From NCBI GenBank assembly GCA_963769665.1, contig CAVYMQ010000002.1:248001-312000 (forward strand): 64,000 bases of DNA, in the 5' to 3' direction. Shown here piece by piece: positions 1 through 7,892 of this stretch (its first letter is position 1; each line of letters begins with the position of its first letter). Made by a program: the position numbers and the translations under genes. Under the pieces are notes generated by a model. It was not told the DNA's origin and searched no databases. It saw nothing but the letters and a program-made list of their open reading frames with translations. The stretch comes from JACCTU01 sp963769665. Its GTDB lineage: Bacteria; Actinomycetota; Thermoleophilia; Gaiellales; Gaiellaceae.

Positions 1-141
1 CGGATAGCGGAGCGCCTCGCGAACGGCGGCTGCGACGTCGGCGACGACCTGACCCGGCGGTGGTGGCCGCAGCACGACCACGTCGTCGGGCACGTTCAGC
101 ACGGCGATACCGGACCCGGCGAGGAGGGGGACACGCGCCAC
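1..141 (-). CDS. DUF2088/LarA-like protein, N-terminal fragment
   Basis: Reading the minus strand from a GTG at 141 gives 47 codons that stay open to the window edge, beginning VARVPLLAGSGIAVLNVPDD and continuing through a proline run. This resembles the N-terminus of nickel-dependent lactate racemase homologues (DUF2088 family) as I remember them; only the first tenth or so of such a protein is present, so the name is tentative. The start is supported by a -10-like TAACGT (minus strand, 155 to 150) ending 8 nt before the GTG, the leaderless arrangement seen at many genes here. It is divergent from polA across about 50 bp. Confidence 0.5.
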   Translation of the reverse strand, partial: MARVPLLAGSGIAVLNVPDDVVVLRPPPPGQVVADVAAAVREALRYP

Positions 142-180
142 GGCCGGCGACGTTACAGCGGCCGAGGCGGGGGCCGCGAA

Positions 181-186
181 TAGACT
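181..186 (+). promoter_or_regulatory. -10 element of polA (leaderless type)
   Basis: TAGACT ends 8 nt before the ATG at 195, so transcription should begin at or next to the start codon. The AAGGAG at 189-194 abuts the ATG with no spacing and is too close to act as a normal ribosome binding site. No convincing -35 is visible. Confidence 0.5.
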
Positions 187-194
187 CGAAGGAG

Positions 195-2771
195 ATGCCG
201 AAGACGCTCACCGGCGAGGAGCTACAGCTCGACGACGGGCCCGCGAGGGACTCCGAGCTCTTCCTCGTCGACGGCAACAACCTCGCCTACCGCGCCTTCT
301 TCGCGCTGCCGGAGGAGCTCGCAACGACGGAGGGCTTCCCGACAAATGCGCTGCTCGGGTTCACGAACATGCTCTTCAAGCTGCTCCAGGACTACCGGCC
401 GAAGGGCGTCGCCGTGGCGTGGGACACCCGTCCGGCCGAGCGGCTCGAGACGCTCGAGACGTACAAGTCGGAGCGGAAGCCGACGCCTGACCTCCTGAGC
501 GAGCAGTTCCCGTACTTCCGCCCGATCGTCGAGGCGTTCGGCTATCGCAACCTCGAGTTCGAGGGCTGGGAGGCCGACGACGTGATCGCGACCCTCGCGA
601 CGCGCGCGGACGAAGCCGGGATCAAGACGACGATCGTCTCGACCGACCGCGACGCCTTCCAGCTCGTCACCGACAACGTCACGCTGATGATGACGCCGCG
701 CGGAGTCTCGGACGTCAACGTGTACACACCCGAGCGAGTCGAGGCGCGGTACGGGATCCGGCCCGATCAGATTCCCGACTTCATCGGCCTCAAGGGCGAC
801 ACGAGCGACAACATCCCCGGCATCCCGGGCATCGGCGACAAGACCGCCGGGCAGCTCATTCAAAAATATGGCTCGCTGGAGGAGGTGATCGCGCACGCCG
901 ACGAGCTGACGCCCGCGCGCCGCCGGAACATCCAGGAGCACGCGGAGCAGGCGCGCGTCTCGAAGGAGCTGGCCACGATGCGCCGCGACCTCGAGCTCGA
1001 GCACGCACCTGCCGACCTCGTGCTGCAGCCGCCCGACCGCTCGCAGCTGAAGGAGATGTTCCGGCGCTTCGAGTTCCGCAACCTGATCGGCCGCGTCGAC
1101 CAGCTCGACGAGGCCGTCCCTGCACTGCCGACGATGCGCCCTGAGGGGACCGGCGTGACGTGGCGTGAAGGCGACTTGCCGGAGACGCGTTCGCGTGCGG
1201 CGCTCGCGGTCGACGACGGTCGCTTCGCACTCGCGCTCGACGACGGCGTCGTGCTCGGCACGTTCGACGCCGACGTCGCCCAGGCGCGACTCCGCGACGC
1301 GCACGTGATCGCCCACGACTTCAAGTCGCTGCCGCGCCTGACCATGACGCCGGCCGAGGACACGATGCTCGCGGCGTACCTGATCGACCCGGGCCGGCCC
1401 GCGTACGAGCTCGACGATCTCGCGCAGGAGTACGGGCTCGAGGTGCTTCCCGAGCCGGCGACCGACGAGGAGACCGCGACGCTCGTGCGTCACGCCGAGG
1501 CCGCACGCCGGCTCGCCCCGGTGCTTCGCGAGCGGCTGCGCGAGCGCGGGAGCGAGGTGCTGTACGACCACATCGAGCTTCCGCTCGCAGCGGTGCTCGC
1601 CTCGATGGAGGACGCGGGGATCAAGATCGACACGTACCGCATGGGTGAGATCACCGCGCGGCTCGCGGACCGCGTCGAGGAGCTGGAGACGAAGGCACAC
1701 GAGCTCGCGGGGGAGGAGTTTATGCTCGGCTCGACGCAACAGGTCGCGCGCATCCTGTTCGAGAAGCTCGAGCTGACTCCGGGGCGCAAGGGCAAGACGG
1801 GCTACTCCACCGACACGAGGGTGCTGCGCTCGATCCGTCAGGACCACGCGATCGTCGCGGTGATCGAGGAGTGGCGCGAGTACTCGAAGCTCCTCAACAC
1901 GTACCTGCAGCCGTTGCCGTCGCTGCTGGCGGAGGACGGACGCCTGCACACGCACTTCAACCAGGCCGTCGCGTCGACCGGCCGGCTCTCGACCTCGAAC
2001 CCGAACCTGCAAGCGATCCCGATCCGGACCGAGCTCGGGCGCGAGATCCGCTCGGCGTTCGTCGCGGAGCCGGGCCACAAGCTCGTGAGCGCCGACTACT
2101 CGCAGGTCGAGCTGCGGATCCTCGCGCACGTCTCGGGCGAGCCAAAGCTGCGTGAGTCGTTCGCGCGCGGCGAGGACATCCACACGACGACCGCAGCCGA
2201 GGTGCTCGGCAAGGACCCCGCGACGTTGACGAAGGACGAGCGCAACATCGCGAAGATGGTCAACTTCGGGATCATCTACGGCATCTCGTCGTACGGTCTC
2301 TCGGAGAACCTCGAGATCCCGCGCGACGAGGCGCAGGAGTACATCGACGCCTACCTCGCGCGCTTCCCGTACGTCCAGGACTTCATCGCGCGCACGATCG
2401 AGCAGGCGAAGCGCGACGGCTACGTGACGACGCTCTTCGGCCGTCGGCGCCCGGTGCCAGAGATTCGCGCGTCGAACCGGCAGACGCGGGGCCTCGGTGA
2501 GCGTCTCGCCGTGAACTCGGTCATGCAGGGGACGGCGGCCGACATCATCAAGGTGGCGATGGTCAACATCCACCGGCGGCTGCAAGAAGAGGGCCGTTCG
2601 TCGCGCCTCGTCCTCCAGGTGCACGACGAGCTGCTCGTCGAGGCTCCCGAGCGCGAGGTCGGCGCCGTGAAGGAAGCCCTGCGAGAAGAGATGATCGGCG
2701 CCTTCGACCTCGACCCGCCGCTCGCGGTCGACGTCGGTGCCGGCGACGACTGGCACGAGGCGAAGTCGTAA
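195..2771 (+). CDS. polA: DNA polymerase I
   Basis: An 858-residue family A DNA polymerase that fills gaps in repair and removes Okazaki primers. The 5'-3' exonuclease/FEN domain fills about residues 20-310, with VDGNNLAYRAFF, EADDVIA, STDRDAFQLV and GDTSDNIPG. The middle 3'-5' exonuclease-like domain lacks the DxE metal motif (AVDDG stands at that place), so proofreading is probably absent, as in Taq and mycobacterial enzymes. Polymerase motif A is DYSQVELRILAH near residue 634, motif B KMVNFGIIYG near 687, motif C QVHDELL near 811. The frame is open back to a GTG at 60, but those 45 codons are arginine-rich and unlike the family, and TAGACT at 181 supports the ATG at 195. It begins the actinobacterial polA-rpsA-coaE-uvrB-uvrA series. 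Confidence 0.97.
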   Translation: MPKTLTGEELQLDDGPARDSELFLVDGNNLAYRAFFALPEELATTEGFPTNALLGFTNMLFKLLQDYRPKGVAVAWDTRPAERLETLETYKSERKPTPDLLSEQFPYFRPIVEAFGYRNLEFEGWEADDVIATLATRADEAGIKTTIVSTDRDAFQLVTDNVTLMMTPRGVSDVNVYTPERVEARYGIRPDQIPDFIGLKGDTSDNIPGIPGIGDKTAGQLIQKYGSLEEVIAHADELTPARRRNIQEHAEQARVSKELATMRRDLELEHAPADLVLQPPDRSQLKEMFRRFEFRNLIGRVDQLDEAVPALPTMRPEGTGVTWREGDLPETRSRAALAVDDGRFALALDDGVVLGTFDADVAQARLRDAHVIAHDFKSLPRLTMTPAEDTMLAAYLIDPGRPAYELDDLAQEYGLEVLPEPATDEETATLVRHAEAARRLAPVLRERLRERGSEVLYDHIELPLAAVLASMEDAGIKIDTYRMGEITARLADRVEELETKAHELAGEEFMLGSTQQVARILFEKLELTPGRKGKTGYSTDTRVLRSIRQDHAIVAVIEEWREYSKLLNTYLQPLPSLLAEDGRLHTHFNQAVASTGRLSTSNPNLQAIPIRTELGREIRSAFVAEPGHKLVSADYSQVELRILAHVSGEPKLRESFARGEDIHTTTAAEVLGKDPATLTKDERNIAKMVNFGIIYGISSYGLSENLEIPRDEAQEYIDAYLARFPYVQDFIARTIEQAKRDGYVTTLFGRRRPVPEIRASNRQTRGLGERLAVNSVMQGTAADIIKVAMVNIHRRLQEEGRSSRLVLQVHDELLVEAPEREVGAVKEALREEMIGAFDLDPPLAVDVGAGDDWHEAKS

Positions 2772-2853
2772 CGATCCTGTGAGGGCTGCTTAGCCGCTGT
2801 TGGCGCGGGGTAGGAACCCACGTTCGTATCCGAGGAAGGCAAAGGGGAAAATC

Positions 2854-4677
2854 ATGAGGAAACTTCAGGTCGGGCTTCTGCTCGCCGTCGCGTTCGCGCT
2901 GTCGGTCGGCGTGACGTTCGCCGGCGCGCGCCCGGACGCAACGGGTGCTGCGGCTGCTCCGGTGTCGGTGCAGCTGCTCGCCTTCAACGACTTTCACGGC
3001 AACCTGGAGCCGCCGAGCGGCTCGAGCGGTCGGATCGGCACTGTGGACGCCGGCGGTGCCGAGTTCTTCGCGACCCACATGTCGCGGCTGAAGGCGACCA
3101 ACCCGAACACAGTGGTCGTCGGGGCGGGCGACATGATCGGTGCATCGCCGCTCCTGTCGGCGCTGTTCCACGACGAGCCGACGATCGAGTCGCTCGGGCT
3201 GGCGGGCCTGCAGGTGACGTCGGTGGGGAACCATGAGTTCGACGAGGGTGCGGGCCAGCTGCTGCGCATGCAGCGGGGTGGCTGCCATCCGACCGACGGC
3301 TGCCAGGACGGCGACGCCTTCGCGGGCGCGCAGTTCCAGTACCTGTCGGCGAACGTCGAGGTCGTCGTGACCGCGGCGCAGCGAGCCGCGTACAACCGGG
3401 CGCTGGTCAAGCATCGCAAGGCTCTCAAGGCGAAGGCCAAGGCCTGCAAGGTGAACAAGCGCTCGAAGGCGTGCAAGCGAAAGCTCGTCAGGCCGAAGGC
3501 GCCTCAGACCAGGAACCTGCTGCCGCCGTACTCGGTCAGGACGGTCGGCGGCGTGAAGGTCGGGTTCATCGGGATGACGCTCGAAGGCACACCGCAGCTC
3601 GTGACCCCTGCCGGCGTCGCCGGCTTGGCGTTCCGCGACGAGGCGCAGACCGCGAACCGGTTCGTGCCCGTGCTCAAGCGGCTCGGCGTCGAGACGATCG
3701 TCGTGCTCGTCCACGAGGGCGGATTCACCACCGGCACGTTCAACGACTGCGCCGGCATCTCTGGTCCGATCGTGGACATCACCAGCGCCTTCAACGACGA
3801 GATCGACGTCGTGGTCAGCGGTCACACGCACCAGGCGTACAACTGCACGATCGACGGCAAGCTCGTGACGAGCGCCGGCTCGTTCGGGCGCGTCATCACT
3901 GACATCGACCTGACGATCGAGAGTACGACGGGCGAAGTGACGGCGAAGACCGCGACGAACCGGATCGTCACGCGCGACGTTCCTCGTGACTCGGCGCAGA
4001 CGGCGCTGATCCAGAAGTACCAGCGCATCGCAGCCCCGCTCGCGAATCGCGTGATCGGCTCGATCACCGCCGACATCACCCGCGCTTCGACTCCGGCGGG
4101 CGAGTCTGCACTCGGAGACGTGATCGCGGACGCTCAGCTGGCGGACACGCGTCCCGCGAACAAGGGCAACGCCGTCGTCGCGTTCATGAACCCGGGCGGA
4201 ATCCGCACCGACCTGATCTACAACCAGATCTCGGGCGGCGAGCAGCCGGGTCAGGTCACGTACGGGGAGTCGTTCGCGGTGCAGCCGTTCGGCAACACGC
4301 TGATGACCATGTCGCTGACGGGCGCGCAGATCGACACGCTGCTGGAGCAGCAGTGGTCGGGCGTCGGCAACACCGCGGCGCCGAAGGTGCTGCAGGTGTC
4401 GAACGGGTTCACCTACACCTGGGATGCATCGCGCCCGATCGGCGATCGCGTCGACCCGGCGACGATCCGCATCACCGGGACGCCGATCAGCACCTCGAGC
4501 TCGTACCGCGTGACCGTGAACAGCTTCCTCGCGGACGGCGGTGACGGCTTCGCGATCCTGCGCGAGGGCACGAACCGCCTCGGCGGCGCGGTCGACACGG
4601 ACGCGCTCGAGGCGTATTTCCGTGCGAACTCCCCGGTCGCACCAGGGCCGCGGAACCGCATCACTCGAGTCAACTAG
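2854..4677 (+). CDS. secreted 5'-nucleotidase/UshA-like metallophosphoesterase
   Basis: 607 residues. A signal peptide (MRKLQVGLLLAVAFALSVGV, cleavage near residue 27) precedes a calcineurin-like phosphoesterase domain with the full metal-binding set: FNDFHG, GAGDMIG, GNHEFDEG and GHTHQAYN. A 5'-nucleotidase C-terminal domain follows (SFAVQPFGNTLMTM, FLADGGDGF). It should dephosphorylate nucleotides or similar esters outside the membrane. The ATG at 2854 is preferred over one 18 codons upstream because AAAGGGG (2841-2847) sits 6 nt before it and the signal peptide then starts correctly. A lysine/arginine-rich insertion at about residues 182-217 is unusual for the family. It is followed by a strong hairpin. 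Confidence 0.9.
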   Translation: MRKLQVGLLLAVAFALSVGVTFAGARPDATGAAAAPVSVQLLAFNDFHGNLEPPSGSSGRIGTVDAGGAEFFATHMSRLKATNPNTVVVGAGDMIGASPLLSALFHDEPTIESLGLAGLQVTSVGNHEFDEGAGQLLRMQRGGCHPTDGCQDGDAFAGAQFQYLSANVEVVVTAAQRAAYNRALVKHRKALKAKAKACKVNKRSKACKRKLVRPKAPQTRNLLPPYSVRTVGGVKVGFIGMTLEGTPQLVTPAGVAGLAFRDEAQTANRFVPVLKRLGVETIVVLVHEGGFTTGTFNDCAGISGPIVDITSAFNDEIDVVVSGHTHQAYNCTIDGKLVTSAGSFGRVITDIDLTIESTTGEVTAKTATNRIVTRDVPRDSAQTALIQKYQRIAAPLANRVIGSITADITRASTPAGESALGDVIADAQLADTRPANKGNAVVAFMNPGGIRTDLIYNQISGGEQPGQVTYGESFAVQPFGNTLMTMSLTGAQIDTLLEQQWSGVGNTAAPKVLQVSNGFTYTWDASRPIGDRVDPATIRITGTPISTSSSYRVTVNSFLADGGDGFAILREGTNRLGGAVDTDALEAYFRANSPVAPGPRNRITRVN

Positions 4678-4701
4678 AGCTCTCGACTCACCTGTTTCAA
4701 G

Positions 4702-4734
4702 CGCGAAAGGCCTGCATTCTGCAGGCCTTTCGCG
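4702..4734 (+). terminator. strong hairpin terminator
   Basis: A perfect 15-bp inverted repeat (CGCGAAAGGCCTGCA and its complement) around a TTC loop, 24 nt past the 5'-nucleotidase stop. There is no clear T-run after it, common for high-GC actinobacterial terminators. Confidence 0.8.
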
Positions 4735-4748
4735 TTCCAGCGGGCTGT

Positions 4749-4777
4749 TTGGAGATTCCCGAGGCCCGCGTTACACT
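4749..4777 (+). promoter_or_regulatory. promoter of the extracellular nuclease gene
   Basis: TTGGAG (4749-4754), a 17-bp spacer and TACACT (4772-4777) make a good sigma-70-type promoter. It directs a leader of about 50 nt that carries a ribosome binding site, so this gene has its own conventional leadered transcript after the upstream terminator. Confidence 0.65.
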
Positions 4778-4833
4778 GGCTGGCGGTCATGGCCCTCTGG
4801 GCCAGGAGGGTCAAACGAGGGGAGAGGATTTCT

Positions 4834-7800
4834 GTGGTGAGCAGCCGCATGCGAATTGCGCTGGTGCTCGGGATCATGGTGGGGGCGCTCGCCGCCGTCG
4901 GTACAGCCAGCGCCGCGTCGAACATCGTGATCAGCCAGGTCTACGGCGGCGGAGGCAACTCCGGCGCGACCTATACGCACGACTACGTGGAGCTCTACAA
5001 CCGGGGCCCGCTGGCCCTGCCGCTCGGCAATCTGTCGATCCAGTACGCGAGCGCAACGGGCACCGGCAACTTCGGAGCGAACTCCGGCCAGCTCGCCGAG
5101 TTGCCCGAGTTCTCGCTCCAGCCTGGCCGGTACTTCCTGGTTCAGTTGATGGGCGGCACGACGGGCGCTTCGCTCCCGACCGCGGACCACGTCGATTTCG
5201 TGGGACCGATCAACATGTCCGGCACCGACGGGAAAGTTGCGCTCGTCTCGGGCGACGCCTCGCTCGGCTGCAATGGAAGCACCACCCAGTCGTGCGACGC
5301 GGCCGCTCTTGCGCGAATCGTCGACCTCGTTGGCTATGGAAGCGCGAATTTCTTCGACGGCTCTGGGGCCGCCCCGAGATTGAGCAACACAACGGCCGCA
5401 CTCCGTGTCGGCAATGGAAGTGTGGACACGGACAACAACGCCGACGACTTCGCGGCCGCGACCCCGAACCCGCGGAACAACAACCCGGCCGACGCAGCGC
5501 CGACCGTGAGCTCGTCGACTCCGGCTCCCGGCGCGACGGGTGTGGCACGTGACGCGAATGTCTCGATCACATTCAGCGAGCCCGTGAACGTGACGGGCAG
5601 CTGGTACGCGATCTCCTGCGGGACGACCGGGGCGCACCCGGCGACCGCAACAGGCAGCTCGCCCACCTTCACGCTCGATCCGACGACGAACTTCGCGGCC
5701 AACGAGACCTGCACAGTCCGGATTCACGCGGCAAACGTCACCGACCAGGACGCGACTGATCCGCCGAACAACATGGCGGCGGACCACGAGTTCACCTTCC
5801 AGACCGCCGACTCGGCAGCCTGCGGCGATGCCGCGACGAAGATCCCCGCGATCCAGGGCAGCGGGAACGCCGCCGCGATCACCGGGAACGTGTCGGTCGA
5901 GGGTGTCGTCGTCGGCGACTACGAGGGCGCCTCGGGTCTCTCGGGCTTCTACCTGCAGGATGCGGCCGGCGACAGCGACGCGTCGACGTCGGACGGGATC
6001 TTCGTTTTCACCGGTACGGCCGACACGGTCAGCGCAGGAGACGTGGTGCGCGTGAGCGGGTTTGCCCGTGAGCGCTTCAACCAGACCGCGCTGAACGGCA
6101 CGAACAGCAACACCTCGCCCGTGACGAACATCATCGAGTGCGGCACGGGGAGCGTCAGTCCGACCGACGTGTCGATGCCGTTCGCAGCGATGGACACTCC
6201 GGAGCGCTACGAGGGCATGCTCGTGCGCTTCCCGCAACCGCTCGTGGTCGCCGAGTACTTCAACTACGAGCGCTTCGGCGAACTGGTGCTCGCTCTGCCG
6301 CTCCTGAATGAGTCGCGGCCATTCACCCCGACGTCGATCGTCGAGCCCGGCGCGCCGGCGCTCGCGCGGGCCCAGGCGAACCTCCTGAGCCGGATTACGC
6401 TCGACGACGGGTTGAGCACGCAGAACCCGACCGTCCTCCGTCATCCCGACGGCAACCCCTTCTCGCTCCTCAACCGGTTCCGCGGGGGCGACAGGGTGCA
6501 GAACACGGTCGGCGTCATCGGCTTCGACTTCAGCCTCTATCGAATTCAGCCGACCGGTCCCGCGCAATACACATCGGTGAACCCGCGGCCGAGCGCGCCC
6601 GCTGACACGGGGGGCACGTTGAGAGCCGCCGCGATGAACACGCTCAACTTCTTCATCACGGGCGACCCTCCAAGTGGTCCGCTCGACAACAAGTGCGGCG
6701 CCAGCCAGACGCTCGAGTGCCGCGGACATGACACCGACCAGCCGAACGAGTTCACACGCCAGCGTGACAAGCTGATCGCCGCGATCTCCGGCCTCGAGGC
6801 CGCAGTCGTCGGTCTGAACGAGATCGAGAACACGCCCGGCGTCGATCCGCTCGGTGATCCGGCCGGCGGCATCGTCACAGGGCTGAACTCGCTTCTTGGC
6901 GCCGGGACGTACGACTCGATCGACACTGGCGTGATCGGAACGGACGCGATCCGCGTAGGGTTGATCTACAAGCCCGCCGAGGTCGTTCCCGTCGGCGCGT
7001 TCAAGGTGCTGACGTCGAGCGTCGACCCGCGCTTCATCGACACGAAGAGCCGGCCGGCGCTCGCGCAGACGTTCGAGGAGGTCGCCACGGGCGCCCGCTT
7101 CACGATCGTCGTCAACCACTTGAAGTCCAAGGGCTCCGACTGCAACGACGTCGGCGACCCGGACGCGTTCGACGGTCAGGGGAACTGCAACCGGACCCGC
7201 ACGGCCGCCGCCGAGGCGATCGTCGACTGGCTCGCAACCGACCCGACCGGCAGCGGAGACCCGGACTTCCTCATCATCGGCGATCTCAACGCCTACGCGC
7301 AGGAGGATCCGATCGACGCGGTCAAGGCCGGCTCCGATGGCATCGCCGGCACCGCAGACGACTACACGAACCTCGTCGCGCAGTTCCTGGGCACGTATGC
7401 GTACTCGTACGTGTTCGACGGGATGGCCGGCTACCTCGACCACGCCCTCTCGAACGCGAGCCTGACGCCGCAGGTCACCGGCGTGTCGGAGTGGCACATC
7501 AACGCCGACGAGCCGGACGTGTTCGACTACGACACGTCGTTCAAGCCTGCGTCGCAGGACGCGCTCTACGAGCCCAACGCGTATCGGTCATCCGATCACG
7601 ACCCGGTGCTCGTCGGTCTCGACCTGACGACCTCGTACGCCGACCTCAGCCGACTGACGCTCGCGTACGTCGCTGACGCCGCCATCGCGGGCGCGCTCGT
7701 CGCCAAGCTCGACGCGGCGGCCCGGGCTGAAGAGCGCGGCAACGAGCAGGCCAAGCAGGGAGCGATCCGCGCGTACGTCAACCAGCTTCGCGCACAGGCC

Positions 7801-7860
7801 GGGAAGGCCCTGACCGTGGCGGAGGCCGAGATCTTGATCGGCCTCGCCGAGGAGCTCTAG
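4834..7860 (+). CDS. secreted ExeM/NucH-like nuclease with lamin-tail domain
   Basis: 1008 residues. After a signal peptide (RIALVLGIMVGALAAVGTAS) come a lamin-tail domain (NIVISQVYGGGGNSG, residues about 28-140), an Ig-like SbsA-type domain (VSSSTPAPGATGVARDANVS), an OB-fold segment, and an endonuclease/exonuclease/phosphatase domain with VVGLNEIEN, NHLKSKGSDC, IIGDLNAYAQEDP, YLDHALS and SSDHDPV. The C-terminal helices (about residue 940 on) resemble a FIMAH domain. The product should degrade extracellular DNA or RNA. The GTG at 4834 lies 7 nt after GAGGGGAGAGG; the GTG at 4837 is equally possible. Two 5'-nucleotidase-type enzymes flank it, so nuclease products could be dephosphorylated in the same place. 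Confidence 0.88.
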   Translation: MVSSRMRIALVLGIMVGALAAVGTASAASNIVISQVYGGGGNSGATYTHDYVELYNRGPLALPLGNLSIQYASATGTGNFGANSGQLAELPEFSLQPGRYFLVQLMGGTTGASLPTADHVDFVGPINMSGTDGKVALVSGDASLGCNGSTTQSCDAAALARIVDLVGYGSANFFDGSGAAPRLSNTTAALRVGNGSVDTDNNADDFAAATPNPRNNNPADAAPTVSSSTPAPGATGVARDANVSITFSEPVNVTGSWYAISCGTTGAHPATATGSSPTFTLDPTTNFAANETCTVRIHAANVTDQDATDPPNNMAADHEFTFQTADSAACGDAATKIPAIQGSGNAAAITGNVSVEGVVVGDYEGASGLSGFYLQDAAGDSDASTSDGIFVFTGTADTVSAGDVVRVSGFARERFNQTALNGTNSNTSPVTNIIECGTGSVSPTDVSMPFAAMDTPERYEGMLVRFPQPLVVAEYFNYERFGELVLALPLLNESRPFTPTSIVEPGAPALARAQANLLSRITLDDGLSTQNPTVLRHPDGNPFSLLNRFRGGDRVQNTVGVIGFDFSLYRIQPTGPAQYTSVNPRPSAPADTGGTLRAAAMNTLNFFITGDPPSGPLDNKCGASQTLECRGHDTDQPNEFTRQRDKLIAAISGLEAAVVGLNEIENTPGVDPLGDPAGGIVTGLNSLLGAGTYDSIDTGVIGTDAIRVGLIYKPAEVVPVGAFKVLTSSVDPRFIDTKSRPALAQTFEEVATGARFTIVVNHLKSKGSDCNDVGDPDAFDGQGNCNRTRTAAAEAIVDWLATDPTGSGDPDFLIIGDLNAYAQEDPIDAVKAGSDGIAGTADDYTNLVAQFLGTYAYSYVFDGMAGYLDHALSNASLTPQVTGVSEWHINADEPDVFDYDTSFKPASQDALYEPNAYRSSDHDPVLVGLDLTTSYADLSRLTLAYVADAAIAGALVAKLDAAARAEERGNEQAKQGAIRAYVNQLRAQAGKALTVAEAEILIGLAEEL

Positions 7861-7892
7861 CGATGACAAACGAGAAGGGGAGAGGTAGAGGA

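Noticed and set aside
222..2756. Long minus-strand open frame opposite polA (844 codons)
   Set aside because: It mirrors polA with arginine/leucine/valine-rich sequence and no domain; a GC-bias shadow. The same holds for long frames opposite the nuclease (4771-7497), hppA, uvrA and gdhA.
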